Shown here piece by piece: positions 1-6,886 of a DNA stretch of 9,462 nucleotides. Numbering within the stretch: position 1 is the first letter of the stretch; each line of letters starts with the position of its first letter. Source of the DNA: an uncultured Alkalilimnicola sp. (GTDB taxonomy: Bacteria; Pseudomonadota; Gammaproteobacteria; Nitrococcales; AK92); NCBI GenBank assembly GCA_937951875.1, contig CALGAN010000058.1, positions 1 through 9,462 on the forward strand. Reading direction: 5' to 3'. Below the pieces are notes generated by a model that saw only the letters and a program-made list of their open reading frames with translations, made no database searches and was not told the DNA's origin. A program made the translations under genes and the position numbers.

Positions 1-419
1 GCGCTGATCAGGCCGATGATGGTGCCGAGCAGGCCGAGCAGGGTGGCGATGTTGGCGAGCGTGGCCAGGTAGTGGGTGCGCTTCTCCAGCCGCGGCGTCA
101 CCTCCATCAGGCCCTCTTCGAGCGCCCGTTCGATCTCCTGGCGGTCGCTGGTCTCGCCCAGCCGTGCCAGGCCGTAGCCGAGGACACGATGCAGCGCGGT
201 GTCGCCCGCGGCGGCCAACGCCTTAGCCTCACGCAGCCGTCCGCTTTGCACCAGCGGCAGCAGCGCGTCCCAGGCGCGGCGGTTGCCGCGCTTGGCGCGG
301 GTCAGATAGATGTAGCGCTCCAGGGCGATCGCCAGCCCCAGGGCCAGCACCGCCAGGATCGGGTGCATGAACGCCCCCCCTTCCTGATAGAAGCGCACGA
401 CGGTGTTGTAGACCTCCAT
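1..419 (-). CDS. MotA/TolQ/ExbB-family proton channel, N-terminal 139 codons (cut by window edge)
   Basis: This family forms an inner-membrane proton channel that works with ExbD/TolR-type partners and turns proton-motive force into mechanical work across the envelope. My translation from the ATG at 419 gives a short leading segment, a first membrane helix at about residues 16-38, a basic cytoplasmic stretch beginning RAKRGNRR, then LEKRTHYLATLANIATLLGL and GTIIGLIS at the window edge. The LGLLGTIIGL signature opening the second helix (about 118-139) is diagnostic; Thr133 sits where the family keeps a channel-lining threonine. An AGGAG lies 9 nt before the ATG. The gene follows the small secreted protein by 42 bp and appears to be in the same operon. 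The remaining membrane helix and the C-terminus lie outside the window. AglR of the Myxococcus gliding motor is the suggested functional analogue, but TolQ, ExbB and AglR cannot be told apart from this fragment. Confidence 0.95.
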   Translation of the reverse strand, partial: MEVYNTVVRFYQEGGAFMHPILAVLALGLAIALERYIYLTRAKRGNRRAWDALLPLVQSGRLREAKALAAAGDTALHRVLGYGLARLGETSDRQEIERALEEGLMEVTPRLEKRTHYLATLANIATLLGLLGTIIGLIS

Positions 420-461
420 GTCCTCGATCTCCTGCCTAAGGCGTAACCAGAAAAGGCGCGG

Positions 462-737
462 CTAGCGGGTTGCTTGTAGCGCGTCGTGGTATTTGAGCTC
501 CCGGCGGAACACCTCGGGATCGAGCGGCGCCAGCCCCTCGGCGAACAGGCTGCTGGTCGGCGAGGGCGCGGCCTCGCCCAGCGCCGCGCGCTTCCAGGGC
601 ACGATGTACAGCGATTTCGGCAGCTCCTGGTTGCCGATCACCGCCATGCCCTGCAGCTGCCGTTCCTCGGCGGATTTGGCCAGCGCCGCGACCGGCGCCG
701 CCAGTGCCAACAGTGCCAGGATTGGTATTCGGATCAT
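462..737 (-). CDS. Small secreted (periplasmic) protein, 91 aa, unrecognised family
   Basis: I do not recognise a named family. The protein starts with a clean signal peptide (MIRIPILALLALAAPVAALA, cleavage likely after Ala20), leaving about 71 mature residues. The mature part has a short charged start, a central motif GNQELPKSLYIVPWK (about residues 35-49) that looks like a functional core, and a charged tail. It has no cysteine and no second membrane segment, so it should be soluble in the periplasm. Its ATG overlaps the TGA of the upstream TPR lipoprotein as ATGA, which suggests translational coupling and matched amounts. It is followed by the proton-channel gene. By position it could be the equivalent of a small periplasmic Glt/Nfs component such as GltF, but that rests on gene order only. 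Coding status is supported by the signal peptide, the coupling and the fit between neighbours. Confidence 0.85.
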   Translation of the reverse strand: MIRIPILALLALAAPVAALAKSAEERQLQGMAVIGNQELPKSLYIVPWKRAALGEAAPSPTSSLFAEGLAPLDPEVFRRELKYHDALQATR

Positions 738-1327
738 GGTTCACCCCCGCGCAGACGCCGTTGCAGATCGGCGATCCACTGTGCGACTTGCTGATCCTGC
801 TCGGGCATCAGGGCCTGGTAGCGCTGGTAGTGCTCCAGGGCGCACTGGGGCCGATGCAGGTAGAGATCGCAGAGGATCCCGAGATTGAGGTGGCCCAGCG
901 CATAGTCCGGATGCGCGTCGAGCAGCCGTTGGTACAGCTGTTCCGCTTCCTCGAACCGGCCCTCGCGCCGGCTGAGGATGGCCAGCCAGTTGAGGGCGGT
1001 CGGATGCTCGGGAACCTTGGCCAGGACCTGCGTCAGCGCCGTCCTGGCTTCGTCTTGCCTATCCAGGTGGATATAGGCGATGGCCAGATTTACAAGTACG
1101 CCGGGCAGCTCCGGATGGGCCGCGCGCACCGGCTCCAGCAGCTGCACGACCTGCGGGTAGCGGGCCTGCTGCAGCAGCGTCACGCTCTGGCGGAACGCCA
1201 CCTCGCTGGCCGCGTCGGCGGCGGGCGCGGCGGCCGGCTGCTGCTGCGCCGGCGGCGGCGGTGTCATGGCGCTGCAGCCGCTCAGCAGCAGCGCCAGCAA
1301 CAGGGGGCTAACGCATCGCATCGACAA
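734..1327 (-). CDS. TPR-repeat lipoprotein, 197 aa
   Basis: A probable outer-membrane lipoprotein serving as a protein-binding scaffold. A short hydrophobic signal ends in the lipobox LLSGC (Cys18), with Ser next to the cysteine, which fits sorting to the outer membrane. A Pro/Gln/Ala-rich linker (about 22-41) follows, then about four tetratricopeptide repeats at roughly residues 43-74, 77-108, 111-142 and 145-176. Typical TPR residues are visible (NLAIAYIHLDRQDEA, EGRFEEAEQLYQRLL, NLGILCDLYLHRPQCALEHY). Cys153 and Cys162 could pair in the periplasm. Start choice: TTG at 1327 sits 8 nt after AAAGGAG, whereas ATG at 1321 sits 14 nt away; TTG is slightly preferred, and the ATG would move the lipobox to Cys16. 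The start overlaps the end of the 925-aa TPR gene by 20 bp, and the stop overlaps the next start as ATGA. The partner protein is unknown. Confidence 0.9.
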   Translation of the reverse strand: MSMRCVSPLLLALLLSGCSAMTPPPPAQQQPAAAPAADAASEVAFRQSVTLLQQARYPQVVQLLEPVRAAHPELPGVLVNLAIAYIHLDRQDEARTALTQVLAKVPEHPTALNWLAILSRREGRFEEAEQLYQRLLDAHPDYALGHLNLGILCDLYLHRPQCALEHYQRYQALMPEQDQQVAQWIADLQRRLRGGEP

Positions 1328-4085
1328 AGCGCTCGCTCCTTTCGGATTTGGCGTAACGCACCGGCACGAGCCGCGCCAGCTCGGCGTAGCTCTGGCGGAT
1401 CCACGGGTCGTACAGCCCCTGACGGGTGCGGCGGATGTTGAGCTCGTGCACCTCGATGGCCTTTTCCTCGAACGGCAGCGCCTCCTCTTCCAGCAGCAGC
1501 CGGTACTCGGCCAGCGCCTCGCCCTTGAGGCCGCGCGGCGGCTCGGATTCGAGCAGGGCGCGGGCGAAGTCCGCGTACAGGGCGCCGATGGCGTAGCTGG
1601 CGGCGGTGCTGACCTGCGCCACGCCGTAGCCGTCGGCGGCCGCGTAGGCGGCCAGGGCCTGCTCCAGCAGGGACTTCTTGCGCAACAGGTTGCGCTGCAG
1701 CGGCTCGACCAGTCGCACCGCCCGCGCCGCCTCGTCCAGCTCCCGGGCCAGCGCCAGGCTGGCCTGCGCCGCCAGATAACGGCTGCGGTCGTTGCGCTCG
1801 GCGCCGGCGCGCGCCTCGGCTTCGATCAGCGCCTGGCGCAGCCGCCGTAGCTCGGCGGCGTCGCCGCGCTGCTCGGCTAGCTCGATCAGCTGCTGGCGCG
1901 CCTCCAGCGCCGGCAGCACGGGCTGCGGGAAGCGCTCGACATAGCTCAACAGCAGCCGCCGCGCCGCCTGCGGCTGGCCGGCCTCGCGCCGCAGCTCAGC
2001 GGCGCGCAGCAGCGATTCGCGTTGCAGCGCGGGCTCGCCGCTGGCCGCGAGGCGCTCATACTCGGCGGCGGCGCGCTCGGTCTGGCCGCTTTCCAGGTAG
2101 GCCACCGCCAGCCGGCGGGTGGCCTCGATGAGCTGCGGATGCTTGGGATAGTCGGCGCGGAAGCGCTCCAAGGTGGTCGCCGCCTGCTGCCAATCCTGGT
2201 TCGCCAGGGCGGCGGCCGCGGCGTCGAAGCGGGCGGTGGCGGCGATCTCCGGGCTGGCGGCGGCGTCGGCGGCGCGCTGGAATAACCGGGCGGCGGCAGC
2301 CAGCTCGCCGCTCTCGCGCCGCCGCTTGCCCTGCTCGTAGAGCGTGGCGGCGAGGCGGTCCTCGAGCGCGCGGCGGTGCTGGTCGTCGGCGACGCCGAGC
2401 GCGAGCGCGCGCCGGTAGGCGTCCTCGGCCTTGAGCAGGTTGCCGGCATCGAAGGCGATGTGGCCGAGCATGGTCCAGGCGGCGAGGCGGCTGGCCGGAT
2501 CGGCGTCGTCGCTGGCCAGCAGTTCCTGCGCGGCGGTGGCGGCGGCGTCACCGTCGCCGAGCTTGAACGATCGCTGCGCGGCATGGACCAGTGCCGCTGC
2601 CGCCTTGGGGTGGTGCGGGAAGTCGCGAGCGAAGCGGCGGGCGCTCTCCAGCGCGCGGCGCTGCCAGGCGAGCCGCGCCTCGCCGTCCAAGGTGCGGGCG
2701 TGGGCGTCGAAGGCCTGCAGCGCGGCGTAGCCGGCCTCGGCGGCGCGGCCGTTGCGGCTGTAGCGGTAGGCTACTTGCTGGTACTGCTCCACCGCCGCCG
2801 GGTAGTCGCCCTGCTCGTACAGCAGCTCGGCGTACAGGAAGCGCATTTCCTGGGCGCCGGCGGTGCTCGGGAAGTTGTCGAGGTAGCGCTGGTACCAGTC
2901 GCCGGCCAGCTTGTAATCGGCGGCGCGCTTCTCCTTCTGCGCCAGCGCGTGGTAGTGCCGGGCCAGATCGCGCAGGCTGGCCTGCAGCTGCGCCACCACC
3001 TGCGGATGATCGTCGGGGTTGCGGTTACGCCAATAGGGGCTGCGCAGGTCGAACAGGCGCACGTAGGCCTGCTGCGCCTCCAGCATTTGGCTGGGGAAGC
3101 CGCCCTGGCGGTAGGCCGCGATGGCGCGTAGCTGCAGCTGCGGCGCCTCGTCGGTGCCGGGGTAGGCGGCGACGAACGCCTGGTAGGTGGCGGCGGCGTC
3201 GGAGAAGCGTTCCTTCTTCAGGTACTCGGCGCCCAGCGCTTCGTACAGGGTCAGCTCGTAGCGCCGGTCGCCGCGCATGCGGAAGTACTCGGCCACGGTC
3301 TCCGGCCCGTCGAGGTAGCCGAAGCTCAGGCTGATCGCCCGCAGCGCGTCCTCGGTCTGCTCGCGGTCGGCGCGGCTCAAGGCGTCGAGGTCGAGCCGGC
3401 CGTCGCGCGAGCGGCGGTCGATCAGCTCCAGGAACAGGTCGATGCCTTCGAAGTAACGGCTCTGCTTGAACAGCGACCAGCCGCGCTTGTACAGCGCCGT
3501 TTCGTAGAACGGCGTGCCGGGGCCGCGGCCCAGCACCGCCCGGTAGGCTTGGTCGGCGCCGTGGTAGTCGCGGCGCACGAACAGCATTTCGCCGCGGCGG
3601 AACTGCACTTCCGGAAGCAGCGGGCTGTGCGGGTAGCCGCTGACCAGCCGATCCAGCGCCGCCAGCGCTTGCTCCGGCAGGCCCTCGTTCTCGTAGGCGC
3701 GCGCCAGCTGGTAGAGCACCTCGTCGTTCTTGGGGTGGTAGGGGTAGGCGGCAAGCCGCTCCTCGTACAGCGCGATGATCCGCCGGTTGTCGCTGTCGGG
3801 CGGGGTTTCCGCGGCGGCGGCGCGGCGCGCCTCCTGTTCCTCCAGGCTTAGATCGGCCAGCCGGCGCATGGCCTCGGCGCGCAGCAGCGGATCCTCGGCC
3901 TGATCCAGGAAGCGCTGATAGCCCTCGATCGCCCGCTGGCGGTCGGCGGCGCTGCCGCCGGTCGGAGGGAGGGGCGGCAGCGCCTGCTCCAGCGCCGCCA
4001 GGGTGGGCTCCGGCGGCTGCGGCGGCGTCGAGGCGCAAGCGGTCAGCAGCGGCAGCAGGGGGAGGAGACGGACCTGGCGTTTCAT
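1308..4085 (-). CDS. Large TPR-repeat lipoprotein, 925 aa
   Basis: The largest gene here, encoding a lipid-anchored periplasmic scaffold. The signal ends in lipobox LLTAC (Cys17, then Ala-Ser, fitting outer-membrane sorting), followed by a proline-rich tether (about 18-44). From about 45 to 800 it is nearly all alpha-helical TPR-like repeats, with recurring patterns such as YQRFLDQAEDPLLRAEAMRR, YLDNFPSTAGAQEMRFLYAE and YAELLYEQGDYPAAVEQYQQ. The C-terminal part (about 815-912) is less repetitive, containing VSTAASYAIGALYADFARAL, EEKAIEVHELNIRRTRQGLY and LARLVPVRYAK; it looks like a separate conserved domain. AGGAG lies 8 nt before the ATG, which overlaps the stop of the preceding TPR gene as ATGA. 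By position and design it resembles GltE/NfsE-type TPR lipoproteins, although it is large. Assignment to the TPR superfamily is firm; the orthology is inferred. Confidence 0.93.
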   Translation of the reverse strand: MKRQVRLLPLLPLLTACASTPPQPPEPTLAALEQALPPLPPTGGSAADRQRAIEGYQRFLDQAEDPLLRAEAMRRLADLSLEEQEARRAAAAETPPDSDNRRIIALYEERLAAYPYHPKNDEVLYQLARAYENEGLPEQALAALDRLVSGYPHSPLLPEVQFRRGEMLFVRRDYHGADQAYRAVLGRGPGTPFYETALYKRGWSLFKQSRYFEGIDLFLELIDRRSRDGRLDLDALSRADREQTEDALRAISLSFGYLDGPETVAEYFRMRGDRRYELTLYEALGAEYLKKERFSDAAATYQAFVAAYPGTDEAPQLQLRAIAAYRQGGFPSQMLEAQQAYVRLFDLRSPYWRNRNPDDHPQVVAQLQASLRDLARHYHALAQKEKRAADYKLAGDWYQRYLDNFPSTAGAQEMRFLYAELLYEQGDYPAAVEQYQQVAYRYSRNGRAAEAGYAALQAFDAHARTLDGEARLAWQRRALESARRFARDFPHHPKAAAALVHAAQRSFKLGDGDAAATAAQELLASDDADPASRLAAWTMLGHIAFDAGNLLKAEDAYRRALALGVADDQHRRALEDRLAATLYEQGKRRRESGELAAAARLFQRAADAAASPEIAATARFDAAAAALANQDWQQAATTLERFRADYPKHPQLIEATRRLAVAYLESGQTERAAAEYERLAASGEPALQRESLLRAAELRREAGQPQAARRLLLSYVERFPQPVLPALEARQQLIELAEQRGDAAELRRLRQALIEAEARAGAERNDRSRYLAAQASLALARELDEAARAVRLVEPLQRNLLRKKSLLEQALAAYAAADGYGVAQVSTAASYAIGALYADFARALLESEPPRGLKGEALAEYRLLLEEEALPFEEKAIEVHELNIRRTRQGLYDPWIRQSYAELARLVPVRYAKSERSERFVDAMR

Positions 4086-5710
4086 GGCGTCTGCTCCTGA
4101 GGGCGTTCGGCGGCGGGGTCGTACAGCTGCGCCAGCGCGAAGCGCGCCTGGGCGATTTGGGCGCGCAGGTGGTCGCGGCGGGCGCCCAGCTGCTGCAGCG
4201 CGCGCAGATCGAGCAGCCGGCGCTGGCGCTCCAGCGCCTGCTGCAGGCGCGGTTCGACGTTGTCCAGCCGCAGCCGCGCCAGCGCGATCTGCTCGGCCAG
4301 CCGGTCCAGGCGCCGGCGGGCCTCGTCCGGTGCCCGCAGCAGCGCTTCCTGCCCGGCGTCGAGATCGGCCAGCGCCCGGTCCAGCGCCGCCAGCGCCTCG
4401 GCGCTGGGCTGCCGCCGCAGTAGGGCTTCGCGCTGGGTGCGCACGCGCTCGGCGTTGAGCGCGCGCAGCCGGGCCAGGGTCACCGGCTGGACGGCTTCCA
4501 GGCGCTGGCGGCTGGCGGTGTGCAGCTGCTCGTAGCCGTCGAGCTGGATCCGCCAGTAGCGCAGGTTGGCCTGCAGCGATTCCAGATCCTGGAAGTCCTT
4601 GAGCGCGCGGCGGAAGCCGTGGCTGGCCAGCAGCTGGCCCAGATAGGCGTTGCCGGGCAGCGCCTGCGGCGGCGGCAGCTGCTCGCCGCGCGGGTCCAGG
4701 TCGCGCAGCGCATCGAGCAGCTCGCCGCGCTCCACCGCCGCCATGGCCTGGTCGATGCGCGCCGTCTCGGCTTCCAGCGCGTCGATCGCGGCGCGGTAGG
4801 CCTCCGCCGCCTGATCGCGGGTGCCCAGCTCGGAGAGGACGTACGGCACGGCCAGCCAGGCCTCCTGCACCGCCGGGTCGTCGATCGGCCGGCGCAGCAG
4901 CTCGTTCCAGGGCAGCAGCGCGTCCTGGTAGCGGCGCGCGCCGACCTCGGCCCAGCCGGCGCCGAGCAGGGCCTGCGTGGCGTGCGGCCGGTGCAGGCGC
5001 ACCCGCCGCAGCGCCTGCTTGGCCCGTTCGGGCTGCTGCGCCAGCAGCGCCTGGGCGATGGCGAGATTGGCCTTGTCGCGCAGCGCCGCCGCCTCGGCGG
5101 TCGCCGCGGGGTTGCGGTTAAGCCGCTCCAGCGTCGCCACGCCGTCCTCCAGGTGGCCGCTGCGGATCAGGGCGATGCCCAGGTTGTAGCGGGCATAGGG
5201 CTCGTCCTCGGCCAGGCCCTGCCAGGGCTGCAGCGCCTCGGCCGCCGCCCGGTAGTCGCCCTGTTCCATCAGTACCAGCGCGCCGAGCAGCTGGCGGCGG
5301 CCGCGGAGCTCCGGCGGTAGGTCGCTGCCCATGCGGGTGAGCGCGGCCATGGCCTGATCGAGGCGGCCGCGCTGGAAGGCGAGCCGCGCCAGGTAGTACC
5401 AGGCGCGGTCGCGCACTTGAGCGGGCACGTCGTCGGTGAGCAGGCGGCGGAAGATGGCCTCGGCGGAATCGGTCAGGCCGTAGGAGAGCTTGAGGCTGCC
5501 CTTGAGCAGCTCGGCTTCGGCCCAGTCGCGCGGGATGCGGGCGCGGGCCTGCGCCGCCATCATCTGGGTGAGCGCGGTGAAGTGGTCGTCCTGATAGTAG
5601 TGGAACAGGCTCTCGCCGTAGGCGGCGTCCGCCACCCGGCCGGGATCGGCCCAGGCCGGCGCCAGCGCCAGCACGCTCAGCCAGGCGAAGCGGCGGAGGA
5701 CGCGCGCCAT
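4082..5710 (-). CDS. Periplasmic TPR and coiled-coil protein, 542 aa
   Basis: A secreted scaffold protein. The signal peptide ends AWA-D (cleavage after about Ala21) with no lipobox, so it should be soluble in the periplasm. The N-terminal half (about 30-330) is TPR-like, with GESLFHYYQDDHFTALTQMM, WYYLARLAFQRGRLDQAMAA, LVLMEQGDYRAAAEALQPWQ and YARYNLGIALIRSGHLEDGV. The C-terminal half (about 370-530) is rich in Leu, Gln, Arg and Glu with few helix breakers and should form long coiled coils. The frame stays open upstream to 5908, but that extension lies wholly opposite codons of the preceding gene and shows no signal peptide, so I start at 5710, 2 nt after the preceding TGA. A GGGAG lies about 11 nt upstream. 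The stop overlaps the next start as ATGA. By order it corresponds to GltD/NfsD-type proteins; this is inference. Confidence 0.92.
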   Translation of the reverse strand: MARVLRRFAWLSVLALAPAWADPGRVADAAYGESLFHYYQDDHFTALTQMMAAQARARIPRDWAEAELLKGSLKLSYGLTDSAEAIFRRLLTDDVPAQVRDRAWYYLARLAFQRGRLDQAMAALTRMGSDLPPELRGRRQLLGALVLMEQGDYRAAAEALQPWQGLAEDEPYARYNLGIALIRSGHLEDGVATLERLNRNPAATAEAAALRDKANLAIAQALLAQQPERAKQALRRVRLHRPHATQALLGAGWAEVGARRYQDALLPWNELLRRPIDDPAVQEAWLAVPYVLSELGTRDQAAEAYRAAIDALEAETARIDQAMAAVERGELLDALRDLDPRGEQLPPPQALPGNAYLGQLLASHGFRRALKDFQDLESLQANLRYWRIQLDGYEQLHTASRQRLEAVQPVTLARLRALNAERVRTQREALLRRQPSAEALAALDRALADLDAGQEALLRAPDEARRRLDRLAEQIALARLRLDNVEPRLQQALERQRRLLDLRALQQLGARRDHLRAQIAQARFALAQLYDPAAERPQEQTP

Positions 5711-5712
5711 GC

Positions 5713-6225
5713 TCAGCGCCACTCCCGCACTACGAACTCGGGCTGCAGCCGCCGCTCGACGTCGGCGATCTTCAGCTCGACGGTCTGCGGCCCGAAGCCT
5801 TTGGCCAGGACCAGATCGGCGGCGCGCCGGTAGTCGCGGCCGTGGGGGCCGATGCCGGTGAACAGGGCCACCAGCCGGTGCTCGCCCGAGGGCAGGTTGC
5901 CCAGCCACAACCGGTGTACGCCGCCGCGGCGCAGGGCGGCCAGCTCGCGTTCGGAGTAGAGGTGGGTGGCCACCACCCGGTCGTCGACCGTGAGCTTGAT
6001 CGAGTCGAGCTTGAACAGCTCGCCGACGTCCAGCGACACGTACACGGCTACCTGGTTGTCGGCGGGAAAGAGCAGATCCTCGCGCAGCAGCGTGAGGTCG
6101 CGGTTGAGATTGAACACTTCCTCCTTGAGCGCCTGCACCTCCAGATCCAGCACCAGGGGATCGATCACCTGATCGGTCGCGGCCGCCGCACCCGCCAGCG
6201 GCAACGACAGCAGCAGTCGCTTCAT
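5713..6225 (-). CDS. Small periplasmic protein, 170 aa, coiled-coil then beta-rich, unrecognised family
   Basis: I do not recognise a named domain. The protein begins with a short signal peptide (MKRLLLSLPLAGAAAA, cleavage near residues 15-16), followed by a likely short coiled coil (about 25-50, LDLEVQALKEEVFNLNRDL). The rest (about 55-165) alternates short strands and turns, with VAVYVSLDVGELFKLDSIKL, RLWLGNLPSGEHRLVALFTG and ADLVLAKGFGPQTVELKIAD, suggesting an immunoglobulin-like beta-sandwich. There are no cysteines or obvious catalytic motifs, so an adaptor role is more likely than an enzyme. Translation should be strong: AGGGAGG lies 7 nt before the ATG. It sits 19 bp after the second beta-barrel gene and 2 nt before the TPR/coiled-coil gene. 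In the Glt/Nfs comparison it occupies the slot of GltC/NfsC, but no sequence comparison could be run. Confidence 0.9.
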   Translation of the reverse strand: MKRLLLSLPLAGAAAATDQVIDPLVLDLEVQALKEEVFNLNRDLTLLREDLLFPADNQVAVYVSLDVGELFKLDSIKLTVDDRVVATHLYSERELAALRRGGVHRLWLGNLPSGEHRLVALFTGIGPHGRDYRRAADLVLAKGFGPQTVELKIADVERRLQPEFVVREWR

Positions 6226-6244
6226 GGTGGCACCTCCCTTGCCG

Positions 6245-6871
6245 TCAGAAGTACACGCCGATGCCGGCGGTCAGCTCCAGGTTGTAGGTCATCTCGTTGT
6301 TGCCGAGGATGTCGGTGGTGAACAGGTAGGCGCGGGTGTCCAGGCGCAGCGTTAGCCAGTCGCTGGCCAGCACCCGCAGCCCCAGTCCCAGCGCGGCGCT
6401 GAAGCGCTCGTCGTCGTCCAGGGTCACCTGCCCCAGCCCCGCGCCCAGGTACAGCCCGGTGCGGTAGGCGTAGCGGCTGCCGGCGAACACCTCGCCGGGT
6501 AGGGCGTTGTAGAGCAGGAACAGCTGGACGTAGCGGACGTCGTCGTCGTCCAGGATCGGCAGGCCGAAGCGCCGGTAGTTGTCGTCGTCGGCCTCCGAGC
6601 GCGCCAGATTCACTTCCAGCACGAAGTCCTCGGTGGCATGGAAGCCGAGGCGGGCGCCGTACACCGGGTTGCTGCCGAAGTTGTCGAGGTTGAGCACGCC
6701 GACGTAGGCGCCGGCTTCCAGGCTGCGTGCCGGGATGCGCGGGACGGTGATGCTGCGGCGCTCCACCACCGGGTCCACCGCCTGCTCGGTCTCGCCGGTC
6801 GGCGCGGGCGGCTGCGCCAGGGCGGTGGTGGCGGCCAGCAGGCCGAGGATGATCGAAAGCCAGCGTTTCAT
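6245..6871 (-). CDS. Outer-membrane beta-barrel protein, 208 aa
   Basis: A small outer-membrane barrel. The signal peptide ends TTALA-Q (cleavage after Ala19). A proline/acidic spacer (about 20-49) precedes alternating amphipathic strands from about 52 to the end, which is the terminal phenylalanine of GIGVYF that barrel proteins use for BAM recognition. The stretch LEAGAYVGVLNLDNF, VYGARLGFHATEDFVLEVNL and later LGLGLRVLASDWLTLRLDTR resembles the family called outer membrane beta-barrel domain (OMP_myx_plus type), known from myxobacteria and other proteobacteria. I chose the ATG at 6871, with GGGGG 5 nt upstream; an in-frame GTG at 6877 would overlap the ribosome site. Asp-rich turns (SEADDDNY, LDDDDV, LDDDER) are notable. 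It lies 15 bp after the SH3b-barrel gene. GltA/GltB/NfsB-type barrels are the proposed analogues. Confidence 0.92.
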   Translation of the reverse strand: MKRWLSIILGLLAATTALAQPPAPTGETEQAVDPVVERRSITVPRIPARSLEAGAYVGVLNLDNFGSNPVYGARLGFHATEDFVLEVNLARSEADDDNYRRFGLPILDDDDVRYVQLFLLYNALPGEVFAGSRYAYRTGLYLGAGLGQVTLDDDERFSAALGLGLRVLASDWLTLRLDTRAYLFTTDILGNNEMTYNLELTAGIGVYF

Positions 6872-6886
6872 GCCCACCCCCTTTCC

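Noticed and set aside
704..1441. Long plus-strand open frames opposite the TPR genes (also 2376-3131, 4520-5320, 6638-7624, 7876-8829)
   Set aside because: These are expected antisense frames in high-GC DNA; their products are Arg/Gln/Gly/Ala-rich without domains or signal peptides, while the minus-strand products have clear ones.
5711..5908. Upstream extension of the 542-residue TPR gene to an earlier start, giving 608 residues
   Set aside because: The extension is Arg/Pro-rich, lies entirely over the 3' end of the preceding gene in another frame, and would bury a clear signal peptide inside the protein.
6872..6877. GTG start two codons upstream for the second beta-barrel
   Set aside because: It would sit directly on the G-rich ribosome site; the ATG at 6871 has proper spacing and starts a normal signal peptide.
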